A stretch of DNA of 11,392 bases from Thermoplasmata archaeon (GCA_015522885.1 WALJ01000107.1:1-11392); one strand, 5' to 3'. Shown: positions 4,443 through 11,345, numbered from the stretch's first letter. Translations and numbers: made by a program. The notes: generated by a model not told the origin, from the letters alone.

Positions 4443-7021
4443 TTCTCCAGCCTCCTTATGGCCTTCTCAACCACTTCCCTGCTGAAGTCCTCCCCTCTTT
4501 TCCTTGCCCTGTGCGGAAGTGCGTATGTGGCGGCAGCGATGACATCTTCAATGGTTACTTCTTTTCTGCCTTCGAAAGCGGCGTTTGCTCTCGCGGCTCT
4601 TTCGATAATGATGTCCGCCCTGTGGCCGTCCACCTCAAACTCAACACAGAGCTTTCCTATGATATCCAGTATGTTCGGGGGTGTGGATACGGAGTCCAGT
4701 TTTTCCCGAGCTTCCGTGATCTTTCTTCTCATTTCTTCCTGTTTCCCCTCGTATTTCTCCCTGAAAAGCTGTGGGTTCTCTGTGAACTGCTTCCTTCTTC
4801 TGACTATTTCCATTCTCTCTTCCACATCCTTTATGCCGACCACACCCACCTCAAGTGCCAGTCTGTCCAGAAGCTGGGGTCTCAGTTCACCCTCTTCCGG
4901 GTTCATACTTCCGACTATGATGAATCTTGCCGGATGAGTGAAACTTATTCCCTCGCGCTCTATGACAACCCTGCCGGATGATGCGGCATCCAGAAGCAGG
5001 TCGACGATGTAATCGTCCAGAAGATTAATCTCATCCACATAGAGTATTCCCCTGTGTGCCTCGGCCAGCAAACCGGGTTCGAAGGAGCGCACACCTTCCT
5101 TGAGTATCTTCTCGATATCTATGCTTCCCAGAAGCCTGTCTTCCGTGATATTGAGAGGCAAATCCACGACTTTGACCGGTCTTTTGAACGATTCCAGTGT
5201 GCCCTTCTCATATTTCGCTCTGCATTCGGGGCAGAGATTCTCTATATCGTTAGGGTCGCAGTTGAACCTGCATCCGGTCACCTCTATATCAGGCAGAACC
5301 TCAGCCAGACCCCTTACGGACACCGATTTTCCCGTACCCTTCTGACCTCTTATGAGGACGCCGCCTATTTCAGGGTATATCGCGTTGAGGATGAGCGCTT
5401 TTTTCATATCCTCCTGGCCCACCATGGCCGTGAACGGAAACAGTACCCTTTTCTGCTTCTCCTGCTCCTTCATCCTTGTAGCGGCCTCCTTCATCTTCAG
5501 CATCTCCTCCTCTTCAAGCCTCTCCCTTATCTGCTTCTCCAGCTCTGATTTCAATGTTCCCAGTTCCTGCTCCTTCATCCTTAACTTTTCTCTGGCTTCC
5601 TCGTGCAGTTTCCTCTGAATGTCCAGCTCGTTTCTTGCCCTTATGAGCTCTTCTTCCTTCATCCTCAGCCTTTCTTCCTCTTCCATCATCTGGTCTTCCA
5701 TTCTCTTCTTGAGCTCCTGCTCTATCACACTGCTCAGTTCCTGCTCCTTCATCTGTATTTCCTCTTCCTCTGCCAGAAGTTCCTGCTCCTTCATCTGTAT
5801 CTCGGACTGTATCTGTGCCAGCTCCTCGTCCTTCATCCTGAGCTTTTCCTCTTCCTCCGCTATCTGCTCGCTCATCATGTCTATCTGCTGCTGCAGTTCC
5901 TCTATCTGCTGGTCTTTCAGAGACAGCTTTTCCTCTTCCTCTTCAAGAAGGGCCTGAATTTCTTCATCTTTCAGCAGATATTCCTCGAGATTCGCCCTGC
6001 CCGGGTCTTCGAGAACCTTGGGATACCTCAATATTGATATGTAATCCACAAGGAATACCAGACCGACAAATCCAAGGGCCAGAGTCACACTCAGTATGTC
6101 CTCTGCCGTTGTGTGCATGGTCAGAAGAGCCATGAGGAGTCCGAGCATCATAATCCCCGTGAATCCGAGGGAAAGCCAGAGATTCCTTTTCGTATCCCAG
6201 TAGTGGAGCGCCGCGTCAATTCCAGCGAGCACTGCAATAAGAAACAGAAAGGGAGCGCCGCTTCTTCCCACAACAGGCCGGAGAATCGGTGCGAAATTGA
6301 AGAGGACTCTCGGTGCCGTAGCTGTTATATTGAACTCAAGAAGAAGGAATTCTATAAGCGTGAAAACCGCAAGTACCGAAAAGAACAGGAGAGTGGCTGT
6401 ATTTATCGCATAATAATGGAATATGCTCCTCTTTTCTTCACCTTTCTCCAGTTCTTCTCTTATTCTCTTTTTTCTCTTCTCTCTTTCGCTCAGGGGTGTT
6501 TTGCCTCTTTTCTTAGTTTTATTCGCACCTTCTCTCTTCTCTTTTTTTTGCTCCCTGCTCTTTTTTCCCCCTTTTCCAGTCTTTTTCTTCCGGTCCTTAT
6601 CAGTTTTTCCTTTCTTCTTTTCTTTTACAAGCTCATCTCTCTTTTCGGCAGTTTCAGATCCTGCCGGAGGCTCTGCAATTTCGCTTTCTTCCATACCGGA
6701 TATCGCGACAAGTTTTTCAGAGCCACCTGTTTCTTCGCTTTCCTCTGCAAAAGTTTCTTCTCTAAACCTCGTCGCCTTTCCCTCTTCCGGCATCTCATAG
6801 GGAGAAATGCCCCCTTCTTCCGAAACTTCTTCCTCGAGTTTCAGTTCTTCCTCGTCTTCTGGCTCAATCTCTCTAATTTTTTCTTCTTCAGATGCTTCAT
6901 TCATATCAAGAGATGCATCTTCTTCTCCGAAATCCACGGGAAGTTCACTTCCACATGCAGGACAGTACTTCAGCGAATCATCGAAAATCGGCTCACCGCA
7001 CACCGGACAATGCCTCTCCAT
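4430..7021 (-). CDS. membrane-anchored zinc-ribbon/coiled-coil/AAA+ ATPase
   Basis: This is an 863-residue multidomain protein. It begins with a zinc ribbon (CPVCG 5-9, CPACG 20-24). An acidic Glu-rich linker (32-125), a Lys/Arg-rich stretch (126-198) and four hydrophobic helices (about 207-229, 256-273, 282-301, 308-328) follow. A Glu/Lys/Met coiled coil (343-525) built on repeated MKEQEL/MKDEEL units comes next, and then a complete ChlI-type AAA+ domain (528-863). The latter has Walker A GQKGTGKS (559-566), Walker B ILYVDEINLL with Glu664, the four-Cys insert GCRFNCDPNDIENLCPECR, sensor 1 SMN (705-707), the likely arginine finger R720 and a sensor 2 region GHRADIIIER. An even helix count puts both ends in the cytoplasm. 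The start was set at 7021 because the ATG follows the upstream stop by 2 nt, has GAGGGG before it, and leads straight into the zinc ribbon; an upstream ATG at 7201 would overlap the previous gene. ChlI-like proteins are usually soluble and under 400 residues, so this architecture is unusual. Confidence 0.9.
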   Translation of the reverse strand: MERHCPVCGEPIFDDSLKYCPACGSELPVDFGEEDASLDMNEASEEEKIREIEPEDEEELKLEEEVSEEGGISPYEMPEEGKATRFREETFAEESEETGGSEKLVAISGMEESEIAEPPAGSETAEKRDELVKEKKKGKTDKDRKKKTGKGGKKSREQKKEKREGANKTKKRGKTPLSEREKRKKRIREELEKGEEKRSIFHYYAINTATLLFFSVLAVFTLIEFLLLEFNITATAPRVLFNFAPILRPVVGRSGAPFLFLIAVLAGIDAALHYWDTKRNLWLSLGFTGIMMLGLLMALLTMHTTAEDILSVTLALGFVGLVFLVDYISILRYPKVLEDPGRANLEEYLLKDEEIQALLEEEEEKLSLKDQQIEELQQQIDMMSEQIAEEEEKLRMKDEELAQIQSEIQMKEQELLAEEEEIQMKEQELSSVIEQELKKRMEDQMMEEEERLRMKEEELIRARNELDIQRKLHEEAREKLRMKEQELGTLKSELEKQIRERLEEEEMLKMKEAATRMKEQEKQKRVLFPFTAMVGQEDMKKALILNAIYPEIGGVLIRGQKGTGKSVSVRGLAEVLPDIEVTGCRFNCDPNDIENLCPECRAKYEKGTLESFKRPVKVVDLPLNITEDRLLGSIDIEKILKEGVRSFEPGLLAEAHRGILYVDEINLLDDYIVDLLLDAASSGRVVIEREGISFTHPARFIIVGSMNPEEGELRPQLLDRLALEVGVVGIKDVEERMEIVRRRKQFTENPQLFREKYEGKQEEMRRKITEAREKLDSVSTPPNILDIIGKLCVEFEVDGHRADIIIERAARANAAFEGRKEVTIEDVIAAATYALPHRARKRGEDFSREVVEKAIRRLEKEVG
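5447..5992 (-). repeat. coding repeats of the coiled coil (14/28-residue period)
   Basis: Within the membrane AAA+ gene, the motif M/L-K-D/E-x-E/Q-x-L recurs at residues 368, 396, 410, 424, 454, 482 and 510 of the protein. The spacings are 28, 14, 14, 30, 28 and 28 residues. These are whole heptad multiples (42 or 84 bp at DNA level) apart from one two-residue stutter at 424-454, which suggests growth by internal duplication. Confidence 0.75.
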
Positions 7022-7023
7022 TT

Positions 7024-7707
7024 TCAACCCCTCATCCTTTCTTCCACGAGTTTTGCCATCTTGTTGCTGTGTCTTCTGTGGACATAAAGTCCCGTCCCGC
7101 TTCCTGCTGCGATAATAAGGGAAAGACCGAGAGGCACCACCGGATTCTCTATCAGCGGCGGCTCTTGATATTCCGAGGAGAACGGGCCGCTGTACTCGCA
7201 TTTTGCCATTTTTTTATCGAATGCTTCCACATGTATCCTGTATGATGAAAAAGGTTTGAAGACGAAGGTCATTCTCTGATATGTGGCATTGAACCAGTCT
7301 TTACCCCAACCGCCGTTACTCGGTGGTGTATAGGGGAATCTGGTAACTTCGCTTTCTCCGGGAATGAGGGAATTGCCTGCATTTTCCGAGAACAGGTCTA
7401 TACGATCGGTGCTTGTATTGCCGGGATATTGGGAATAAAGAGCACTCTCCACGAGATTTCCTTTGCTGTCCGTGGTATTGACATAGACTTTGAATATGTC
7501 TTCCCAGCCGTTCATATCGGAAACTTCGACTATTACCTGTATCCGCTCACCGGAATCCAGAACCTTTACGGTAACGAAGCTTGGCGGAGAGTTGGATATA
7601 CTGATGATTTCCTTTCCTTTTGATTGAAGGGAGATGTTTGCCATAACTGCTATCAGCATGAGGAAAATCATCGACATAGCCAAGCGGTGCACCATTTTTT
7701 TGCTCAT
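7024..7707 (-). CDS. secreted, C-terminally anchored protein
   Basis: This 227-residue protein has a typical export signal, with a positively charged start (MSKKMVHR) and a hydrophobic core at about 9-24. An extracytoplasmic domain of about 160 residues follows, rich in beta-strand patterns (FVTVKVLDSGERIQVIVEVSD is an Ig-like opening) and with sequons such as NTT, NTS and NAT. A membrane helix at about 189-209 precedes a short basic tail (HRRHSNKMAKLVEERMRG). The domain family is not recognised. Its ATG overlaps the stop of the upstream large secreted gene (ATGA), and its own stop is 2 nt before the AAA+ gene, so all three are surely co-expressed. The same topology as its upstream neighbour suggests the two form one surface assembly. 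Function is unknown. Confidence 0.8.
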   Translation of the reverse strand: MSKKMVHRLAMSMIFLMLIAVMANISLQSKGKEIISISNSPPSFVTVKVLDSGERIQVIVEVSDMNGWEDIFKVYVNTTDSKGNLVESALYSQYPGNTSTDRIDLFSENAGNSLIPGESEVTRFPYTPPSNGGWGKDWFNATYQRMTFVFKPFSSYRIHVEAFDKKMAKCEYSGPFSSEYQEPPLIENPVVPLGLSLIIAAGSGTGLYVHRRHSNKMAKLVEERMRG

Positions 7708-9113
7708 TTTTTCTTCCTCTTTTTTCTCTTATGCTCCGGTCGATATCTGTCATTATTTTTATCATTTTCGCTTTCTCTGCTCCTCCTGTCTTTAAGGGTG
7801 ATCAGTGTGATAAATTCTGCAATCAAGGCAAAGAAACCTATGGCTATGGCAATGCCGACGGGGCTTATCCAAAAGCCCTCACCTTCGTCTTTCGTAATAA
7901 TCGCAGGTGCCTCCCCAACAACGATGTCCGTATGGGCGCTCCCGCTCTTATTGCCCTCTTCTATCCGGTATGTAAGTCTGGCGCTCACCTTTTCTTTATA
8001 GCATTTCACGGTTATTCTCACTTCCTTTTCGATGTTCTTTTCAAGGGAAAAATTGAGATTTATCGGAGAATATCCGGTGGTTTCATTGTGCCACATCCCA
8101 TTGTAATAGACCCCCTTTATGAGCAATTCACTCGGAGATATCATGAGTCTGGCACTTCCGTTCCCATTGAGAAAACACCTGAGGGTCCTAACTTCGTTAT
8201 ATTCCGCAACCTGAGGACCCTGTTCGTACTGCAACTTTGCAGGTCCTATATCGATTATGTCGAAGCCCTGCCTTACGACCTTTACCGATATATGAACCTG
8301 GCCTACAGGGGAAGATATGAAAGTCATGCCCTCGGTATTCATTACATGCAGAGGAGTGCCCTTTATATGCCCCGTAACAGAGAATATCTGAGGGCTCCAT
8401 GGGCGCGCGGTGATATTTATATGGTGGTAAACTTCATCTTCCGGTTTAAGTACAATGCCCATGTTCGTCGTCTCAAAAATATTTCCCATTTTATCGTAAG
8501 AGGCGGTTAGAAGCAACGGAACATTTCCCGTATTCACAGTTCTGAATTTGTAGTCTTTTACGGTTGGCCCCACAATGCCTCCGAAAGACGGCTCCACTCT
8601 AAACTCGAACACGGGTGTGGAAAGCCCGAGGGATGCATTCACATTTTCTACAAGTATATTATCTTCAATTATCGTATTCTCCCCACTTTTCACTTTCAGA
8701 TGCCATGTACCGTTCTCACCTTTTCCTGTGCCCTCGGCCCTCGAATATATTCCTATATGAAACGCAATTTTATCTCCGAAAACAGCGCTGGAACTCTTGT
8801 TTATGTATTTCCCGTATTTGAGGTCATCGAAATCCCCGTTCAGATACCGCCATCTGTAATATGTACTCTCATTCTTAATTCCTCCGCTGAAATAGCCGTT
8901 CGAATACATGATAACCGTGATATTGTCAGATGGCTTGTGGAATGTAAGGTTGTGCTCTATACCGGCAACAAGAACTCTCATGCTTTGCTTGTACAGCTCT
9001 TTTGAGTCGGGTATGAAAAGACTGTAATCTCCCGTTCTTGTCTTAGCTATCGTACTATTTGGAAGAAGCGAAAGGCTCAGAATTACCGCCAGTAGAAAGA
9101 TTGTTATTTTCAT
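7704..9113 (-). CDS. large secreted, C-terminally anchored glycoprotein-like protein
   Basis: This 469-residue protein has a signal peptide (MKITIFLLAVILSLSLLPNS, probable cleavage after STIA). A long extracytoplasmic region of beta-rich character carries about eleven N-x-S/T sequons (NLT, NIT, NES, NKS, NGT, NAS and others). A segment near 190-235 (FRTVNTGNVPLLLTASYD) looks like an immunoglobulin/CARDB-type "TGN" beta-sandwich. A membrane helix (about 418-440) is followed by a strongly basic tail ending KRKKRKKK, placing the C-terminus in the cytoplasm. It is the first gene of the four-gene AAA+ operon and overlaps the next gene by 4 nt. A TATA box lies about 33 nt upstream of its ATG. The archaeal surface location is firm; the function is not. 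It could be the substrate, anchor or sensor of the AAA+ complex. Confidence 0.82.
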   Translation of the reverse strand: MKITIFLLAVILSLSLLPNSTIAKTRTGDYSLFIPDSKELYKQSMRVLVAGIEHNLTFHKPSDNITVIMYSNGYFSGGIKNESTYYRWRYLNGDFDDLKYGKYINKSSSAVFGDKIAFHIGIYSRAEGTGKGENGTWHLKVKSGENTIIEDNILVENVNASLGLSTPVFEFRVEPSFGGIVGPTVKDYKFRTVNTGNVPLLLTASYDKMGNIFETTNMGIVLKPEDEVYHHINITARPWSPQIFSVTGHIKGTPLHVMNTEGMTFISSPVGQVHISVKVVRQGFDIIDIGPAKLQYEQGPQVAEYNEVRTLRCFLNGNGSARLMISPSELLIKGVYYNGMWHNETTGYSPINLNFSLEKNIEKEVRITVKCYKEKVSARLTYRIEEGNKSGSAHTDIVVGEAPAIITKDEGEGFWISPVGIAIAIGFFALIAEFITLITLKDRRSRESENDKNNDRYRPEHKRKKRKKK

Positions 9114-9142
9114 ACCTTTGCCGTGAGAAAAAGATATGAGGG

Positions 9143-9150
9143 TATAAAAA
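9143..9150. promoter_or_regulatory. TATA box of the AAA+ operon, possibly bidirectional
   Basis: TATAAAAA reads as TTTTTATA on the minus strand, about 33 nt before the ATG at 9113, giving a leader of roughly 8 nt for the four-gene operon. On the plus strand the same box sits 25 nt before a TTG at 9169, so it could also fire the other way. Confidence 0.6.
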
Positions 9151-9194
9151 GTTTATCAATACCAGATATTGTCAACTAAAAGAGATAGATTTGA

Positions 9195-9293
9195 ATATCT
9201 CCTTCGTTTACGGATGAGGGAGAATTATGCCCGAAATGCGGAAGCGAAAATACTGTCTGGGCTGGCGGAGCAAAGTACAGTCTTTGCGAGTAA
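9195..9293 (+). pseudogene. relic of a zinc-ribbon C-terminus
   Basis: One frame, open between stops, encodes ELCPKCGSENTVWAGGAKYS followed by LCE and a stop. This is the first knuckle of a zinc ribbon, with a single Cys where the second CxxC should be. There is no start codon upstream in that frame. A 61-codon ORF in another frame (TTG 9169 to stop 9354), correctly spaced for a leaderless start after the TATA at 9143-9150, has no recognisable content. I think the zinc-ribbon frame is the tail of a decayed gene; chance is possible. Confidence 0.25.
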
Positions 9294-9403
9294 GTCCCTC
9301 TCCATGGAGGCGGGCGAATACAGGCATAATATAGTTGAAGACATAACCTTCTAAACTAATGAAGTCTCCGACTATAAATCAGGGAAGAAGAGGCTGAGGA
9401 AAT

Positions 9404-9489
9404 TTGACTCAATTGCAGTTGTCGGCCTTCCAATGAAGATACCCCGCAGCTTGCTGCGCTTGGGTTCTTCATTTCGGGGGTAATTTTTT
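9404..9489 (+). ncRNA. candidate small RNA
   Basis: A good TATA box, TATAAAT, lies at 9373-9379 with no gene starting behind it; transcription would begin near 9404. The transcript would contain the imperfect hairpin at 9432-9473 and run into TTTTTT at 9484-9489. Promoter, hairpin and T-run together outline a short RNA of about 85 nt. Alternatively the hairpin is the scar of a mobile element, and the T-run belongs to the promoter of the next gene, since TTTTTTAA is 25 nt before its GTG. Confidence 0.3.
9432..9473. repeat. imperfect inverted repeat
   Basis: The left arm 9432-9450 (AATGAAGATACCCCGCAGC) faces the right arm 9453-9473, with a two-base loop. Three blocks pair, AATGAAGA/TCTTCATT, ACCC/GGGT and GCAGC/GCTGC, separated by small unequal bulges. 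Hairpins of this look are often seen near transposon ends, but no transposase is present here. Confidence 0.55.
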
Positions 9490-9512
9490 AAGGGGTAAGG
9501 ATATGGAGGACC

Positions 9513-9782
9513 GTGAACGAAGAAGAGATTCTGATAGTCGTGGAAATAGCCGTGCTGATTATCGAGATAGCCGTGATATGGGCGCTCTACAATCACATGA
9601 GGACTCTGAAAGAGCATACGGAGATGCTTGAAAAGCACATGGAGCACATGGAAGAGCATCTGAAAGGGGTCGGGAAACACATAGAGGATATGGACAAGAA
9701 GCTCATCGGCCATTACGAAAGGGTCACGGGCATGTTCGACAACATAGATGATATCATAGAAAAGACGCATGAGAGGAAGTGA
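9513..9782 (+). CDS. membrane-anchored coiled-coil protein
   Basis: This 89-residue protein has a single N-terminal membrane helix (about 6-26, ILIVVEIAVLIIEIAVIWAL) after four mostly acidic residues. A His/Glu/Met-rich coiled coil follows with a 7-residue beat (LKEHTEMLEKHMEHMEEHL) to about residue 75, ending in the conserved-looking FDNIDDIIEK. The start is GTG at 9513 with GGAGG at 9505-9509. The nuclease-like gene begins 4 nt after its stop, so the pair is an operon. A diverged copy of its last 22 codons lies beyond the nuclease gene, showing that a second copy once existed. It may tether or regulate the nuclease at the membrane; that is inference. No named family is recognised. Confidence 0.7.
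   Translation: MNEEEILIVVEIAVLIIEIAVIWALYNHMRTLKEHTEMLEKHMEHMEEHLKGVGKHIEDMDKKLIGHYERVTGMFDNIDDIIEKTHERK
9708..9779 (+). repeat. direct repeat, copy 1 (intact gene end)
   Basis: This is the 3' end of the coiled-coil gene. Over the first 56 bases, 45 are identical to copy 2 at 10262-10317, and most differences fall at third codon positions. Confidence 0.85.
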
Positions 9783-9786
9783 GGAA

Positions 9787-10287
9787 ATGAAATACGATGA
9801 GGGTATGATAGAGGAACTGTATCGGCAAAATTTAGAGCATTCTCGCCAACTATTGGCTTCTTTGTCAGTTGCAGAAGGAAGAGAACCCAATATTCGAGGG
9901 CTGAGTGGATGGGTTTATGAACAAACTATCCAGTATTGTTTGCGGGAAGAGCTCCAACTTCGTGGTCTATCTCCAAAAATAGATGAACAGGTTTCTATAG
10001 GTGGGAGAGCTAAAATTGATTTATTAGTGGATAAAATAGCTATAGAACTAAAATCTAAAGGAGCTTTCAGTAGCAATTTTTCAGAGAGATATAGGAAATA
10101 TCGAGATAATGTCGAGAAAAAAGGTTGGATTTACATGTATGTAACTGGCAGAGAAAGATATGATAAGTACCGCCAGATGGCATTATCTACTTTCGGAAAA
10201 AACAGGGCTTTCTTTTTGGACAATAAAGGAGATTGGGAGCGATTTATAAATGAGGTTGATAGGACATTACGAGATGGTAACCGGTAG
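9787..10287 (+). CDS. PD-(D/E)XK-type nuclease-like protein
   Basis: This 166-residue protein has the layout of a restriction-endonuclease fold: an N-terminal helix, GLSGWVYEQTIQYCLREEL with E45, AKIDLLV with D78, and AIELKSKG with E87-x-K89. A helix (ERYRKYRDNVEKK) and a final core strand GWIYMYVTG follow. E45, D78, E87 and K89 would be the metal-binding and catalytic set, so it is probably active on nucleic acid. The start is ATG 9787, just after GTGAGG; an in-frame ATG at 9769 would overlap the previous gene and lacks a ribosome binding site. From about 9830 the sequence becomes visibly AT-rich (TTA, ATA, AAA, TAT codons), unlike its neighbours, which suggests transfer. Its last 12 codons run through a remnant of a second coiled-coil gene in another frame. 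A defence or toxin role is inferred from the fold and context. Confidence 0.75.
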   Translation: MKYDEGMIEELYRQNLEHSRQLLASLSVAEGREPNIRGLSGWVYEQTIQYCLREELQLRGLSPKIDEQVSIGGRAKIDLLVDKIAIELKSKGAFSSNFSERYRKYRDNVEKKGWIYMYVTGRERYDKYRQMALSTFGKNRAFFLDNKGDWERFINEVDRTLRDGNR

Positions 10288-10327
10288 CTTCGACAACATA
10301 GATGAGATAATTGAAAAAAATGCATAG
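10250..10327 (+). pseudogene. truncated second copy of the coiled-coil gene
   Basis: Frame ATG 10250 to TAG 10327 encodes RLIGHYEMVTGSFDNIDEII and more. It matches 18 of 22 residues of the end of the intact gene (KLIGHYERVTGMFDNIDDII and onward). It overlaps the end of the nuclease gene in a different frame. An extra A in a run of seven (10314-10320) ends it at IEKNA; with one A fewer it would read IEKMHRKG and stop, as in the intact copy (IEKTHERK). The N-terminal two thirds are missing. The mostly synonymous differences show that the copy was under selection before it was cut. Confidence 0.75.
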
Positions 10328-10422
10328 AAAAGGATAACAGATTGAAATAACTGAAATCCTTAACTGTAGCATAATGTGTTATGCCATAATCCATTATTGT
10401 AATTTTGTTTTGTGTGAAAACC

Positions 10423-10431
10423 CTTAATTAC
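10423..10431 (+). promoter_or_regulatory. TATA-like box for mptA
   Basis: CTTAATTAC is centred 25 nt upstream of the GTG at 10452, fitting a leaderless transcript. The sequence from 10328 to 10422 is AT-rich and otherwise featureless. Confidence 0.4.
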
Positions 10432-10451
10432 CCTCCGTTTTATGGTGCTCC

Positions 10452-11333
10452 GTGACACCGAAAGACGTTCAGAACCAGAGAATCGAAGGCGGCTTCAGGC
10501 TCACCCGTGTCGGGGTTACAGGCGTGAAAAAGCCGGTGAATGTCCACAGGAACGGGAGAGAACTCACGCTCACTGCGAATTTCGACCTTTTCGTGGATTT
10601 GCCTTCCGAGCAGAGGGGCTCTCACATGTCGAGGAACCTTGAGGTCGTAGGTGAGATAGTGGATGAAAGCCTGGAGAAGCCGGTGAGCGCTCTCGAAGAC
10701 CTTGCGGCGGATATAACGGAGAGGCTGCTGAAAAGGCACGAATACGCCACATGCGCCGAGGCCGTTATAGATGCGGACTATTTCATGGAAAAGGAGACTC
10801 CTGCGGGCAGAAAGACAATCGAGGCATACCGGATAGAAGGGCATGTGGTGAACAGAAAGGGCATCGTCGAGAGGTATGTCGGCGTCGAAGTTGTGGGGAT
10901 GAGCGCCTGCCCGTGCGCTATGGAGACCCTGAGAGCGATGCTGATTGAAAAGTATCCCGAATACGAAAAGTGCATATCGGATGTTCCGATAATAACACAT
11001 AACCAGAGAAACATCGTTACCATAAAGATCCAGATACCGGAAAACCATGCAGTGGAGGCAGAAGACCTGATTGACATGGCGGAGGCCTCGCTTTCATCAC
11101 CGACATTCGAGGTACTGAAAAGGAAAGACGAGGGTAGGGTTGTGTTCGAAGCTCACGCAAATCCGAAGTTCGTGGAAGATGTCGTCAGGGACGCGCTCCA
11201 CCTGATCCTGAAGAAATACCCCGATTTCCCGGACGGCACAAAGGTAAGTGTGAAGAGCGAGAGCGAGGAATCCATACACAAGCACAACGCCTTTGCCGAG
11301 AGAACGACCACATTCGGGGAATTGAGGGAGTGA
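10452..11333 (+). CDS. mptA: GTP cyclohydrolase MptA (FolE2-type)
   Basis: This 293-residue protein belongs to the COG1469/FolE2 family. In archaea, MptA is an Fe(II)-dependent enzyme converting GTP to 7,8-dihydroneopterin 2',3'-cyclic phosphate, the first step of methanopterin (or archaeal folate) synthesis. Family marks are RGSHMSRNLE (56-65), MSACPCAMETLRA with Cys153/Cys155 in the metal/active-site CPC (150-162), ITHNQRN (181-187) and ESIHKHNAFAE (273-283). The ACPC variant is the archaeal MptA form rather than the bacterial PCPC form. Length is normal for the family, and all key residues are present. The start is GTG at 10452 with a TATA-like element 25 nt upstream and no Shine-Dalgarno sequence, so leaderless. 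It stands alone on the plus strand, downstream of the nuclease region, and is unrelated to it in function. Confidence 0.95.
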   Translation: MTPKDVQNQRIEGGFRLTRVGVTGVKKPVNVHRNGRELTLTANFDLFVDLPSEQRGSHMSRNLEVVGEIVDESLEKPVSALEDLAADITERLLKRHEYATCAEAVIDADYFMEKETPAGRKTIEAYRIEGHVVNRKGIVERYVGVEVVGMSACPCAMETLRAMLIEKYPEYEKCISDVPIITHNQRNIVTIKIQIPENHAVEAEDLIDMAEASLSSPTFEVLKRKDEGRVVFEAHANPKFVEDVVRDALHLILKKYPDFPDGTKVSVKSESEESIHKHNAFAERTTTFGELRE

Positions 11334-11337
11334 AAAG

Positions 11338-11345
11338 TATAAATA
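11338..11345 (+). promoter_or_regulatory. strong TATA box after mptA
   Basis: A perfect TATAAATA begins 5 nt after the mptA stop. Transcription would start near 11367, leaving a leader of about 10 nt before the ATG at 11377. Confidence 0.7.

Noticed and set aside
4364..4470. Programmed -1 frameshift fusing the two AAA+ domains into one double-ring protein
   Set aside because: The second frame does overlap the end of the first gene by about 40 nt, but no slippery heptamer is present, whereas a Shine-Dalgarno sequence and TGATT overlap explain the junction more simply.
3855..4937. 360-codon plus-strand ORF across both AAA+ genes
   Set aside because: It lies opposite two clear AAA+ domains with full motifs; its translation is Phe/Ser/Leu-rich without any domain. 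It is an antisense shadow.
3363..7021. Magnesium or nickel chelatase for tetrapyrrole synthesis
   Set aside because: The ATPase domains are of the ChlI family, but no ChlH, ChlD, CfbB or other cofactor gene is nearby. The membrane fusion and surface-protein neighbours point elsewhere.
6113..7087. 324-codon plus-strand ORF opposite the charged linker
   Set aside because: The Phe/Leu/Ser-rich translation is the antisense of Glu/Lys codons in the membrane AAA+ gene.
10440..11048. 202-codon minus-strand ORF opposite mptA
   Set aside because: mptA carries all family motifs in the plus frame; the reverse frame has no recognisable content.
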